Both the position numbers and the translations under genes were made by a program. Shown here in pieces: positions 14,305 through 20,190 of a stretch of 25,746 nucleotides of DNA (within the stretch, counting starts at the first letter, position 1; every line of letters begins with the position of its first letter). The DNA comes from Bdellovibrionales bacterium (lineage in GTDB: Bacteria > Bdellovibrionota > JAFGOL01): assembly GCA_022710165.1 (NCBI GenBank), contig JAKLHL010000002.1:1-25746 (forward strand), written 5' to 3'. The notes beneath the pieces are model-generated. The model saw only the letters and a program-made list of their open reading frames with translations. It had not been told where the DNA came from and searched no databases.

Positions 14305-15162
14305 TTAGCTTTTCTTTACTTTTTTTGCCTTAAGTTCTTCTCCAGCTTTCTCAACAGCTTCTAAGAACATGTTCTTTGAATCCTTGAAAGAGCAGGTAAA
14401 GGTATAGGCCTTCTGGGTCTTTGGATCAGTGCCGTTTATAAGCTTAAGTGTGTATTTGTCCTTTGTATTAAGAGCGCCTTTTGACTCAACTTCATAAGTC
14501 CTTGACGCCTCCCTAAATACTGACATGTCTGTAGTGAAAAGTTTCGTAACTTTTGTAGTATCATCGCTGACATTGTAGAACTCAGCGTTTCCTTCGTACC
14601 TGAATGCCGCTGTATTAATAAGTCCTACTACAGGTTTTTTATTCTCTGTAAAGCAGTATGCCTTTAATGCAGGCTGTCCGCTTCCTACAGTACCGTAGGC
14701 TGGTATAGTAACGTTAAAGAGGAAGTTTATCTTCATGGAAACAGTTTCTGCTTTCTCTTTTTGTTTTTTAGGCGTCAGATTCCTTTCTAGTGTCTTAAAA
14801 AGCACTCTTGCAACGTAATCGCCAGGCTCTGCCTTAAGCTCTTTTGTAGGGACTACTGATACCCTTATGGTCCTTCCTTTCTCTGGCTGTAATTTTACAA
14901 CCTTAGGACTGACCTTCATGTAAGGACTAAGATCGTACTTTGCAAACCCGTCCTTGATAAGAGGAACGCTGACAAAGTTGTTCTCTGGCACAGCAAGGAT
15001 CTCTATCTTTGCAGGCTCCTTGTATTTATTGACGAGAATAAAAGACTCAGTCCTGGTCCTGTCAAGCTTAGCCTCCATTTTTGTGGGAGCTATCATCATG
15101 TTGGCATTAAGCGCTCCTGCACCAAAGATCATCACCAGCAAACTAAAAAACATTCTTTTCAT
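14305..15162 (-). CDS. Periplasmic pilus chaperone, PapD-like
   Basis: A 285-aa protein with a short signal peptide (ends LNA near residue 20). It shows the two-domain immunoglobulin-like layout of fimbrial chaperones. In the first domain the conserved strand is seen as VSPKVVKLQPEKGRTIRVSVVP (about 79-100). The subunit-binding strand region follows as SMKINFLFNVTIPAYGT (about 141-157), preceded by a long basic loop (TPKKQKEKAE). The second domain has a Cys pair (AYCFTE, FTCSF). The C-terminal tail is basic (KKVKKS). ATG 15162 is chosen because GGGGAGG lies 4 nt upstream; a longer reading would overlap the upstream gene. It is the only chaperone for nine candidate subunits in the operon. Chaperones in this pathway stop subunits aggregating and deliver them to the usher. 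Confidence 0.78.
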   Translation of the reverse strand: MKRMFFSLLVMIFGAGALNANMMIAPTKMEAKLDRTRTESFILVNKYKEPAKIEILAVPENNFVSVPLIKDGFAKYDLSPYMKVSPKVVKLQPEKGRTIRVSVVPTKELKAEPGDYVARVLFKTLERNLTPKKQKEKAETVSMKINFLFNVTIPAYGTVGSGQPALKAYCFTENKKPVVGLINTAAFRYEGNAEFYNVSDDTTKVTKLFTTDMSVFREASRTYEVESKGALNTKDKYTLKLINGTDPKTQKAYTFTCSFKDSKNMFLEAVEKAGEELKAKKVKKS

Positions 15163-15181
15163 AAAACCTCCCCTATAAAAA

Positions 15182-15592
15182 TTATTTAATATACACAACT
15201 TCAAAAGTTGGTGTACCGCTATAGGTAACTCCGCCGTAATTATCCCCTGATTCAATTGTAGCTGTTGCACCTATCCTGACCGTTATCGGTGACTTCCCAA
15301 AAGTACCACTAGAAGGATTGGTAACAAAATTACTAGCTGTAACAGCATAGCTTCCATAGATCATGTCCACGCTGGTCTGGACCACTCTTGTCTGAAAGAG
15401 AGAGCCCAGAGTACCGTTAATAGTGAATACCCCTGCTCTTTCATCTGCATAATTTATGATAACGGATTTAGGGTCGCCTGCCACAGTTGTAGGAAACGTC
15501 ATATCTTGAACTTTAGTGGCTGTTTGGGCCATACAGTTGTGCCCCAAAATGACCAACGAAAATAAAAATAATGATAAATATTTTATAAACAT
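15182..15592 (-). CDS. Fibre subunit S9, DUF4402-like, Cys-free
   Basis: A 136-aa secreted protein, the last subunit gene before the chaperone. The signal peptide ends around CMA before QTATK. The mature domain keeps the family landmarks in reduced form: MTFPTTVAGDP (matching the FPDIVA motif of its neighbours), FTINGTLGSLFQTRV, and a final strand pattern GVTYSGTPTFEVVYIK. It has no Cys in the mature part, unlike S1-S7. The start ATG is one base after the stop of S8 (TAATATG) and has no strong SD, so its translation probably depends on S8. Its place next to the chaperone and its divergence from the other copies could mean a special position in the fibre, such as anchor or tip; that is a guess. 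Confidence 0.68.
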   Translation of the reverse strand: MFIKYLSLFLFSLVILGHNCMAQTATKVQDMTFPTTVAGDPKSVIINYADERAGVFTINGTLGSLFQTRVVQTSVDMIYGSYAVTASNFVTNPSSGTFGKSPITVRIGATATIESGDNYGGVTYSGTPTFEVVYIK

Positions 15593-15593
15593 A

Positions 15594-16052
15594 TTAGTAG
15601 TTCACCGTTATGGTCCCCGTACCAATATAAGATCCCTTAGGATGAGTGATCTTGCTTGAACTTACCGTAGTTCTGCCTTTAAGATTTAGGGTCGTACTTC
15701 CTCCAGTGCCTATGGCCCATGGACTGGCAGGATCTATGACTATGCTAACGCTCATGCTGTGTCCTGCACCGTCGCTCATGGTAACAGAGGAAGTTGAAAC
15801 ATAAAAGGTCTTATTGGGTTCTCCTGAAACAACAAATATCGCGTTCTGTCCGGGTTGGCCGTCTATCCCAACACCAGTATATGTATAAATTGTTCCGCCA
15901 ACACCTTCGACGATCTTTGGGAATACCATGTTTTGGGTCCTTGAAAGACTTATCCGTTTCTGTAAATATATGCTGGAAGTAAAGTTCACCTGAGTGGCTT
16001 CTAAAACCACAGGCATTGTCATGATACAAACAATGACAAGTAACATTCGCAT
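15594..16052 (-). CDS. Fibre subunit S8, DUF4402-like, Cys-free
   Basis: A 152-aa secreted protein. A signal peptide ends near EA before TQVNF. The mature part follows the DUF4402 layout best of all copies: NMVFPKIVEGVGG, then IFVVSGEPNKTFYVS, SVTMSDGAGHSMSVSI, and the closing GSYIGTGTITVNY strand that ends in Asn-Tyr. It has no Cys in the mature chain. No SD is visible before the ATG, and a second in-frame ATG lies two codons on. It is separated by 40 nt from S7 and by one base from S9. Polymerised beta-sandwich subunits in chaperone-usher systems end in such a strand with a near-terminal aromatic residue; whether this protein polymerises is unproven. Confidence 0.7.
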   Translation of the reverse strand: MRMLLVIVCIMTMPVVLEATQVNFTSSIYLQKRISLSRTQNMVFPKIVEGVGGTIYTYTGVGIDGQPGQNAIFVVSGEPNKTFYVSTSSVTMSDGAGHSMSVSIVIDPASPWAIGTGGSTTLNLKGRTTVSSSKITHPKGSYIGTGTITVNY

Positions 16053-16092
16053 GTAAAAATAATACTTAACTTATTTATTATGTCCAGAAGAA

Positions 16093-16461
16093 TTAGATAT
16101 TAAGGTAGTCTAGATTGACATTCATGTTATAGGTTGCTGCTGACCCAGAACTTTTCACGTTTGCACTAAGGATGATATCGCTAAGGGAAAACTTTTCAAG
16201 TTTCTCTATGTCCATGCTACTTCCGTCACTTGAGGTCGCAGTCTTAGAAAAGACCAATTTATACTTGTCTCCCTTAAGACCTTTTATCTCACATTCCGAG
16301 GTGCCTTCCCCAATGTTAGGGTCTGAGCATGAAATATCTATGAACTTAACCACACGTATCTTTCCAGAGAAGTTTGAAGTCACACTTTCTCCCGAGCCAA
16401 ACAACTGGCCCAGAACAAAACTAACTATTGCCATCCACATAAAAACGCCGCTTATATTCAT
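16093..16461 (-). CDS. Fibre subunit S7, short and divergent
   Basis: A 122-aa secreted protein in line with the subunit genes. The ATG at 16461 has GAGG 7 nt upstream; a TTG six codons earlier lacks support. The signal peptide (MNISGVFMWMAIVSFVLGQLFG) is followed by VTSNFSGKIRVVKFIDISC, which matches the DTFVGKIKVW...LNC segment of S2-S5. It keeps the two Cys of the Cys-bearing subunits (DISC and SECEI) but is about 40 residues shorter in the middle, lacking the VPGG-GHN loop. It ends NMNVNLDYLNI. It may be a minor subunit or terminator of the fibre; function is inferred only from position. Confidence 0.62.
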   Translation of the reverse strand: MNISGVFMWMAIVSFVLGQLFGSGESVTSNFSGKIRVVKFIDISCSDPNIGEGTSECEIKGLKGDKYKLVFSKTATSSDGSSMDIEKLEKFSLSDIILSANVKSSGSAATYNMNVNLDYLNI

Positions 16462-16488
16462 ATCAAAACCTCTAAGCAAGGACCAAGA

Positions 16489-16968
16489 TCAAGAGGTCCC
16501 GTAATGCACCTCGATCGTTAGGTCGCTGGTCTGATAATCACCAGCAGTATCTGAAACTTCAACCTGTCCCAATTTTGAAGCTATCTCGAAGTTGTTCCCA
16601 ATGGTACTGATACAGCCTGGAATAGTGCATCCAAAAGAAGTTATCGGTATTATGCTAACTCCGTTAGTCATGTTTACAGGTGTTGTGGGTAGTACAGCTT
16701 TATAGGATTTACCTGTCTCACCAGTTACAGTACATGAAGCATTATGACCGTTGGCCCCTCCAGGCACGTAACTTGTATGATCGCTCCTTATAGCTGAATC
16801 CGCATAACCGATACCTGCTACTATATCTGGAAATTGTACATCGGTACACGTTATGCTTATCCCCGCCCAGATCTTAACAGAGGAATTAAGTGAATCAGAG
16901 GAGCTAGACTGGGAATATACATCCCCTGTAAAAGACAGAGTTAACAGAAAAATAATTACTAAAAACAT
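16489..16968 (-). CDS. Fibre subunit S6, DUF4402-like with extra disulfide
   Basis: A 159-aa secreted protein. The ATG at 16968 has GAGGTG 9 nt upstream. The signal peptide ends around VYS before QSSSSD. The mature chain shows the array's common pattern: SLNSSVKIWAGISITC, FPDIVAGIGYAD, VPGGANGHNASCTVTGE, and GDYQTSDLTIEVHYG at the end. Besides the shared Cys pair (ITC and ASC) it has a second pair in CTIPGC near residue 115, so it may carry an extra disulfide loop. It lies 38 nt after S5. Confidence 0.7.
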   Translation of the reverse strand: MFLVIIFLLTLSFTGDVYSQSSSSDSLNSSVKIWAGISITCTDVQFPDIVAGIGYADSAIRSDHTSYVPGGANGHNASCTVTGETGKSYKAVLPTTPVNMTNGVSIIPITSFGCTIPGCISTIGNNFEIASKLGQVEVSDTAGDYQTSDLTIEVHYGTS

Positions 16969-17006
16969 CAGTTCCAACACCTCATTTTACCTCAAACAGC
17001 AAAGTT

Positions 17007-17501
17007 CTATATGTTATTGTAAGCAACACTGATAGTCAAAGCTGCTGTTTCATAGTCGCCAGCATTAGGCACAGCACCCGCTGATATGGCTTGAAGCTTT
17101 CCATTCACCTCAAAGTCATAGGGGCTGGTAGTTAATGTTCTAAGATCTCCGCCTGATGGATAGTCAATTGAGTCTATCTTTATGTCTGTCTCCACAAGAA
17201 AAGATATAGGCGTAGCAGGACGTGTAACCCTAAATTGTTTACCAACCTGGCCAGTTACAGTACAGGTCATGTTGTGACCAGACGCTCCACCGGGAACTGG
17301 CGAAGCATCAGTAGTCCTTAACCCTCCAGCAACGGCAACGTTAGCAACTATATCAGGAAAAGCCATGTCTGCCGTACAATTAAGTGTAATTGGTGCCCAA
17401 ACCTTGATCTTACCGACAAAAGTATCTGAGGCTGAGCTCTGTGCCAAAGCATTTGCTGAAATAAAAAATAGAGCAGCTATTACGCAAAAAGAAACTTTCA
17501 T
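17007..17501 (-). CDS. Fibre subunit S5, DUF4402-like
   Basis: A 164-aa secreted protein. ATG 17501 is preferred, with GAGGAT about 7 nt upstream; a TTG six codons earlier is the longer reading. The signal peptide ends ALA before QSSASD. Mature landmarks are SDTFVGKIKVW (alternating large residues, a candidate donor strand), LNCTADMAFPDIVANVA, VPGGASGHNMTCTVTGQ and the end strand AGDYETAALTISVAYNNI. The Cys pair sits in LNC and MTC. It is very close in pattern to S2, S3 and S4, which points to tandem duplication. Confidence 0.72.
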   Translation of the reverse strand: MKVSFCVIAALFFISANALAQSSASDTFVGKIKVWAPITLNCTADMAFPDIVANVAVAGGLRTTDASPVPGGASGHNMTCTVTGQVGKQFRVTRPATPISFLVETDIKIDSIDYPSGGDLRTLTTSPYDFEVNGKLQAISAGAVPNAGDYETAALTISVAYNNI

Positions 17502-17523
17502 TTTTTTAATCCTCACCAAAACA

Positions 17524-18018
17524 TCACCAATTATAATACTCTACTGTTATCGTAATAGGGTCTGTCTCATAATCACCCGGCGTAGAAACTGCATTAGCTG
17601 CTATGCCGCCTAACTTAGCTTGAATTGAAGGTAAGTCAGAACCGCCTGCTGATAAAGTCCTATAACCAGTACTAGTCCCAAAACTGACTACATAAAGGTC
17701 AGAATCTCCATTAAAAGGGACATTGGCTGAAGGAGAAATACTAAGCCTGTATTTTCTGCTTGGTTCTCCATTTACAGTACAATCAAGGTTGTGTCCAAGC
17801 CCTCCCCCAGGTACTTGTGCCGCGCTGTCCGTTTTTATTGACCCATCGGCGTAAGCAACGTTGGCAACTATATCTGGAAAAGCAAAGTCAGCTATGCATG
17901 CTACAGAGATCGCACCCCACACCTTTATCTTTCCCACAAAAGTGTCTGAAGCTGAACTTTGCGCAAGGACACTACCTGATATAAAGACAGCCAATATTAA
18001 AAATAAAAAACTTCTCAC
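17524..18018 (-). CDS. Fibre subunit S4, DUF4402-like
   Basis: A 164-aa secreted protein starting at a GTG (18018) with GGGAGG 9 nt upstream; a longer reading of seven more codons has no SD and would put charged and bulky residues ahead of the signal. The signal peptide ends VLA before QSSASD. It shares SDTFVGKIKVW, ACIADFAFPDIVANVAYADG, VPGGGLGHNLDCTVNGE and GDYETDPITITVEYYNW with its neighbours. The Cys pair is present. It lies 32 nt after S3 and 22 nt before S5. A possible major subunit, but which copy dominates the fibre cannot be told from sequence. Confidence 0.72.
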   Translation of the reverse strand: MRSFLFLILAVFISGSVLAQSSASDTFVGKIKVWGAISVACIADFAFPDIVANVAYADGSIKTDSAAQVPGGGLGHNLDCTVNGEPSRKYRLSISPSANVPFNGDSDLYVVSFGTSTGYRTLSAGGSDLPSIQAKLGGIAANAVSTPGDYETDPITITVEYYNW

Positions 18019-18050
18019 GTACCACAACCTCCCACACAACAGCTGAGAAA

Positions 18051-18548
18051 TTACCAGTTGTTGTATGCAACTGTTATAGTCTGGGATGCAGTTTCATAGT
18101 CACCAGCTGCACCGACCGAGCTTGCAAGTATCTCTTTCATTCTTGCAAACAACTCAAAAGTATCTGTGCCGCCACCGCCTATGGTCCTGTTATGGTTACC
18201 GCTGGCAAAGCCAAAGGCATCAATAACAAGATCTGTCTCAACTAGAAAAGCAAGGTTCCCGGCAGGAGGAGTTACTGAATATTTTTGGCCTGCCTTACCG
18301 CCTACTGTACAAGAAAGGTTGTGACCTAATGCTCCACCCGGTACCATGGCAGAACCGTTAGAAGCTACTGCTCCACCGGCATAAGCAACATTAGCGACTA
18401 TATCAGGGAAAGCAAGATCTGCGCCACAGTCAAGGGTCATTGCATTCCAGACCTTTATCTTGCCCACAAAAGTGTCAGAGGCTGAACTCTGTGCAAAAAC
18501 TCCAGTTGAAACAAAGAACATCAAAATCAGCGTTAGAAAAACTTTCAT
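18051..18548 (-). CDS. Fibre subunit S3, DUF4402-like
   Basis: A 165-aa secreted protein whose signal peptide (MKVFLTLILMFFVSTGVFA) is nearly identical to that of S2, showing recent duplication. The mature chain has SDTFVGKIKVW, LDCGADLAFPDIVANVAYAGG, VPGGALGHNLSCTVGGK and GDYETASQTITVAYNNW. GGAGGG lies 8 nt before the ATG. The gene is the first after an intergenic hairpin (18579-18600), which could set its transcript level apart from S1 and S2. Confidence 0.73.
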   Translation of the reverse strand: MKVFLTLILMFFVSTGVFAQSSASDTFVGKIKVWNAMTLDCGADLAFPDIVANVAYAGGAVASNGSAMVPGGALGHNLSCTVGGKAGQKYSVTPPAGNLAFLVETDLVIDAFGFASGNHNRTIGGGGTDTFELFARMKEILASSVGAAGDYETASQTITVAYNNW

Positions 18549-18578
18549 TTTTCATTCCCTCCAAACAAAAGCCAGGAG

Positions 18579-18600
18579 TGGGCCCACTTTTGTGGGCCCA
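18579..18600 (-). other. Perfect hairpin between subunit genes S2 and S3
   Basis: The 9-base arm TGGGCCCAC (18579-18587) and its exact complement GTGGGCCCA (18592-18600) enclose a four-base loop. It sits in the 71-base gap after the S2 stop, the largest gap among the subunit genes. No T-run follows on the minus strand, so it is unlikely to be a full terminator. A partial attenuator or an RNA-stabilising/processing element is more likely. Confidence 0.6.
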
Positions 18601-18619
18601 TAAACAAATAATTAAAATA

Positions 18620-19102
18620 TCAGTTGTTGGTGTATGCTATGCTTATAGTCTGTGATGCTGTTACATAGTCTCCAGCTACTACGTCGTTTGCTAACAATTC
18701 ACCCAATTTTCCCTCTACTGAGAAGTTTGTACCTATAGTAAATTGAGGGCCTCCAGCAGAAAGACCATTAATTTTTAGTTTTCCACCAGCATCATCAAAT
18801 CCAATAGGAGTAGCTGGCAAAGTTACAGTATACTTTTTGGCTGCCTGACCGGTAACAACGCAATCGATATCGTTACCAAGAGCGCCGCCAGGTATCATTG
18901 CAGGACCTCCAGAAATAATAGTGTCAGCAGCATAAGCGACATTAGCTACTATGTCAGGAAATACCATGTCAGATGCAGCACAAGTAAGCGTGAGCGGTGC
19001 CCATACTTTGATCTTGCCAACAAAACTGTCAGTTGCTGAACTCTGCGCATAAACTCCCGTTGAAACAAATACCGCCAATACAATCGTTAAAAATACTTTC
19101 AT
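18620..19102 (-). CDS. Fibre subunit S2, DUF4402-like
   Basis: A 160-aa secreted protein. The signal peptide ends VYA before QSSATD. Landmarks are SFVGKIKVWAPLTLTC, MVFPDIVANVAYAAD, IPGGALGNDIDCVVTGQ and GDYVTASQTISIAYTNN. A strong SD (AGGAGG) lies 6 nt before the ATG. The Cys pair lies in LTC and IDC. It is followed by the hairpin at 18579-18600. With S1 it would be the most protected 5' part of the transcript if the hairpin blocks exonucleases, so it is a candidate for a highly made subunit. Confidence 0.73.
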   Translation of the reverse strand: MKVFLTIVLAVFVSTGVYAQSSATDSFVGKIKVWAPLTLTCAASDMVFPDIVANVAYAADTIISGGPAMIPGGALGNDIDCVVTGQAAKKYTVTLPATPIGFDDAGGKLKINGLSAGGPQFTIGTNFSVEGKLGELLANDVVAGDYVTASQTISIAYTNN

Positions 19103-19150
19103 TTCATACCTCCTACGTACTATTTTTTTAAAGCTCTCATCCTCAAAAAA

Positions 19151-19633
19151 CTACAAAGCATTACCATACTCAATGTATACTGTAGCTGAACCTGTATAAG
19201 TACCAACTACCTGCGTTCCAAATACCTCTGCCATCGTTCCTCTAATGTAAAAAGTTGCAGCTCCACTTCCGTTCAACTGGTAGTCAGGGCCTGAAACAGC
19301 ACTTGCAGAAAAAGAGATACTATTTCCAGGTCCTGTCATGGCTACAGTATCAATATCTGTTACCGTAAACCACTGAGAAGCCTGACCAGCAACGGAACAT
19401 TGAGCGTCATTTCCCGGTGCCCCCCCATTAAACTGAGCACTCATATTAGACGTAACATCAACCCAAACAGGTCCTTTTACAAGGTCCGGGAATTTCATGT
19501 CCGTACAAGATACAGTTAAAGCAGCCCAGATAACCACAGAAGAAGAAAAACTGTCATTGGCAGAAGCTTGAGCATAAACTGAGTTGGAGTTAAAGAGAAT
19601 AAAAGCTACGAGGATGAAAAGCAGCTTCTTCAT
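19151..19633 (-). CDS. Fibre subunit S1, DUF4402-like, first gene of the array
   Basis: A 160-aa secreted protein. The signal peptide ends VYA before QASAND. It is more divergent than S2-S5 but keeps DSFSSSVVIWAALTVSC, MKFPDLVKGP, GGAPGNDAQCSVAGQ and GTYTGSATVYIEYGN at the end. The last strand (G-T-Y-T-G-S-A-T-V) matches the DUF4402 consensus well. The start ATG has GGGGGA 7 nt upstream and overlaps the stop of the 29-codon leader ORF (ATGA at 19633-19630). It is the first structural gene after the operon promoter, with a leader of about 125 bases. Confidence 0.72.
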   Translation of the reverse strand: MKKLLFILVAFILFNSNSVYAQASANDSFSSSVVIWAALTVSCTDMKFPDLVKGPVWVDVTSNMSAQFNGGAPGNDAQCSVAGQASQWFTVTDIDTVAMTGPGNSISFSASAVSGPDYQLNGSGAATFYIRGTMAEVFGTQVVGTYTGSATVYIEYGNAL

Positions 19634-19719
19634 CTTCCACTCCCCCTTAAAGAACCATCTCGAAGATCACCAAAGAACAGGATTTGTTTTTCCTCCCCCT
19701 TTGTTCTTCGTGTAATCAT
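19630..19719 (-). CDS. 29-aa leader ORF coupled to the first subunit gene
   Basis: Between the promoter and S1 an ATG at 19719 with a good SD (GGAG, 7-nt spacing, within AAAAGGAG) opens a 29-codon frame that ends in TGA at 19632-19630. That stop overlaps the S1 start as ATGA. The peptide begins MITRRTKGEEKQ and ends LRGSGR; it is basic, with no signal peptide. The SD quality, length and exact overlap suggest it is translated and couples or attenuates S1 translation. It could be a real microprotein or only a regulatory leader peptide. No family is recognised. Confidence 0.55.
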   Translation of the reverse strand: MITRRTKGEEKQILFFGDLRDGSLRGSGR

Positions 19720-19764
19720 TTATAAACTCCTTTTCCTTTCAGCTTGCGCGATGACCTAATGGGC

Positions 19765-19793
19765 ATTATACCCTCTGCTTACGAAAAAGTCAA
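19765..19793 (-). promoter_or_regulatory. Strong sigma70-type promoter of the chaperone-usher operon
   Basis: On the minus strand TTGACT (19793-19788) and a perfect TATAAT (19770-19765) are exactly 17 bases apart. The expected transcription start is near 19758, giving a leader of about 125 bases that contains the leader ORF. No other strong promoter was found between the subunit genes. Confidence 0.82.
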
Positions 19794-19847
19794 CGCTTTT
19801 ATTCATTATTTATACCAAAGTTTTGACACCCGCCACCGTCGTAGGTT

Positions 19848-20060
19848 TCAGCGGGTCTTTAGGGCGTCAATAAGCTCACAAAAGAACTGTTTTATCGTGG
19901 ATTCGGTCTGTAAATGGTGCCACGATGTGTTCATTATCTTCTCTCTCAAAAGGTCCAGCCTCTTTTCATAAGCTTTTTCATCGCCGCAGCAGCAGGACTT
20001 TTTACTTATCTTCTTGATCTTCTTGGTCTTTTTCGTAGTTTTTGTTTTTTTAGTTGCCAC
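19848..20060 (-). CDS. Small lysine-rich protein with Cys-Cys-Cys motif
   Basis: A 70-aa protein starting at a GTG with GGGGG 9 nt upstream. The first 22 residues are almost all Lys and Thr (a histone-H1-like tail). Then SCCCGDE follows at about 22-28, and a helical C-terminal half (YEKRLDLLREKIMN, then STIKQFFCELIDALKTR). The basic tail suggests nucleic-acid binding and the Cys run a metal site, but neither is shown. It has its own promoter and sits in the gap between the two surface operons, so it could be a regulator of one or both; this is inference. The stop lies 55 bases before the -35 of the chaperone-usher promoter. Confidence 0.65.
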   Translation of the reverse strand: MATKKTKTTKKTKKIKKISKKSCCCGDEKAYEKRLDLLREKIMNTSWHHLQTESTIKQFFCELIDALKTR

Positions 20061-20081
20061 TTTGTTGTTCCCCCTGCCAAA

Positions 20082-20111
20082 ATTCTAAGGGCGAAAGCAT
20101 ACTATTGTCAA
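20082..20111 (-). promoter_or_regulatory. Promoter of the lysine-rich protein gene
   Basis: On the minus strand a perfect TTGACA (20111-20106) and TAGAAT (20087-20082) are 18 bases apart. The start would fall near 20075, about 15 bases before the GTG and just upstream of the SD. Its -35 lies 8 bases from the -35 of the divergent promoter. Confidence 0.65.
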
Positions 20112-20119
20112 TTCTGTTT

Positions 20120-20148
20120 TTGAGCCAACATGGCCTTTGTGGTATACT
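20120..20148 (+). promoter_or_regulatory. Promoter of the ankyrin/TPR/glycosyltransferase operon
   Basis: TTGAGC (20120-20125) and TATACT (20143-20148) are 17 bases apart. The start near 20155 leaves a 36-base leader with GGAGG before the ATG at 20191. It is back to back with the promoter of the lysine-rich gene. Confidence 0.65.
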
Positions 20149-20190
20149 GCACCCCAATGTTTCAAAACTAAATCCTGGAGGTATCGGACG

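Larger units (their letters stand above)
16489..19633 (-). repeat. Tandem paralogue array S1-S6 of subunit genes
   Basis: Six consecutive genes encode proteins of the same plan: signal peptide ending before Q-[AS]-S-[AS], a [TS]F-V-G-K-I-K-V-W or equivalent segment, C...FPD[IL]V, a Pro/Ala-Gly-Gly...C-x-V-x-G loop, and a G-[DT]-Y...aromatic final strand. S2-S5 are so alike that DNA of the QSSASDTFVGKIKVW and FPDIVANVA segments is also clearly related. This supports growth of the array by tandem duplication. S7-S9 belong to the same series but are more divergent. Confidence 0.7.

Noticed and set aside
15163..15270. Longer chaperone reading frame starting at 15270
   Set aside because: It would overlap subunit S9, lacks an SD, and places 36 residues ahead of a good signal peptide that has GGGGAGG in front of it.
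11227..19633. CRISPR array or phage tail operon as the reason for the repeated minus-strand units
   Set aside because: The repeats are full genes of about 480 bases with signal peptides and SD sites; no short direct repeats, integrase or phage structural genes are present.
19828..19857. ACCCGC/GCGGGT inverted repeat as terminator of the lysine-rich gene
   Set aside because: The stem is six pairs with a long loop, overlaps the coding end and is followed by no T-run on the minus strand.
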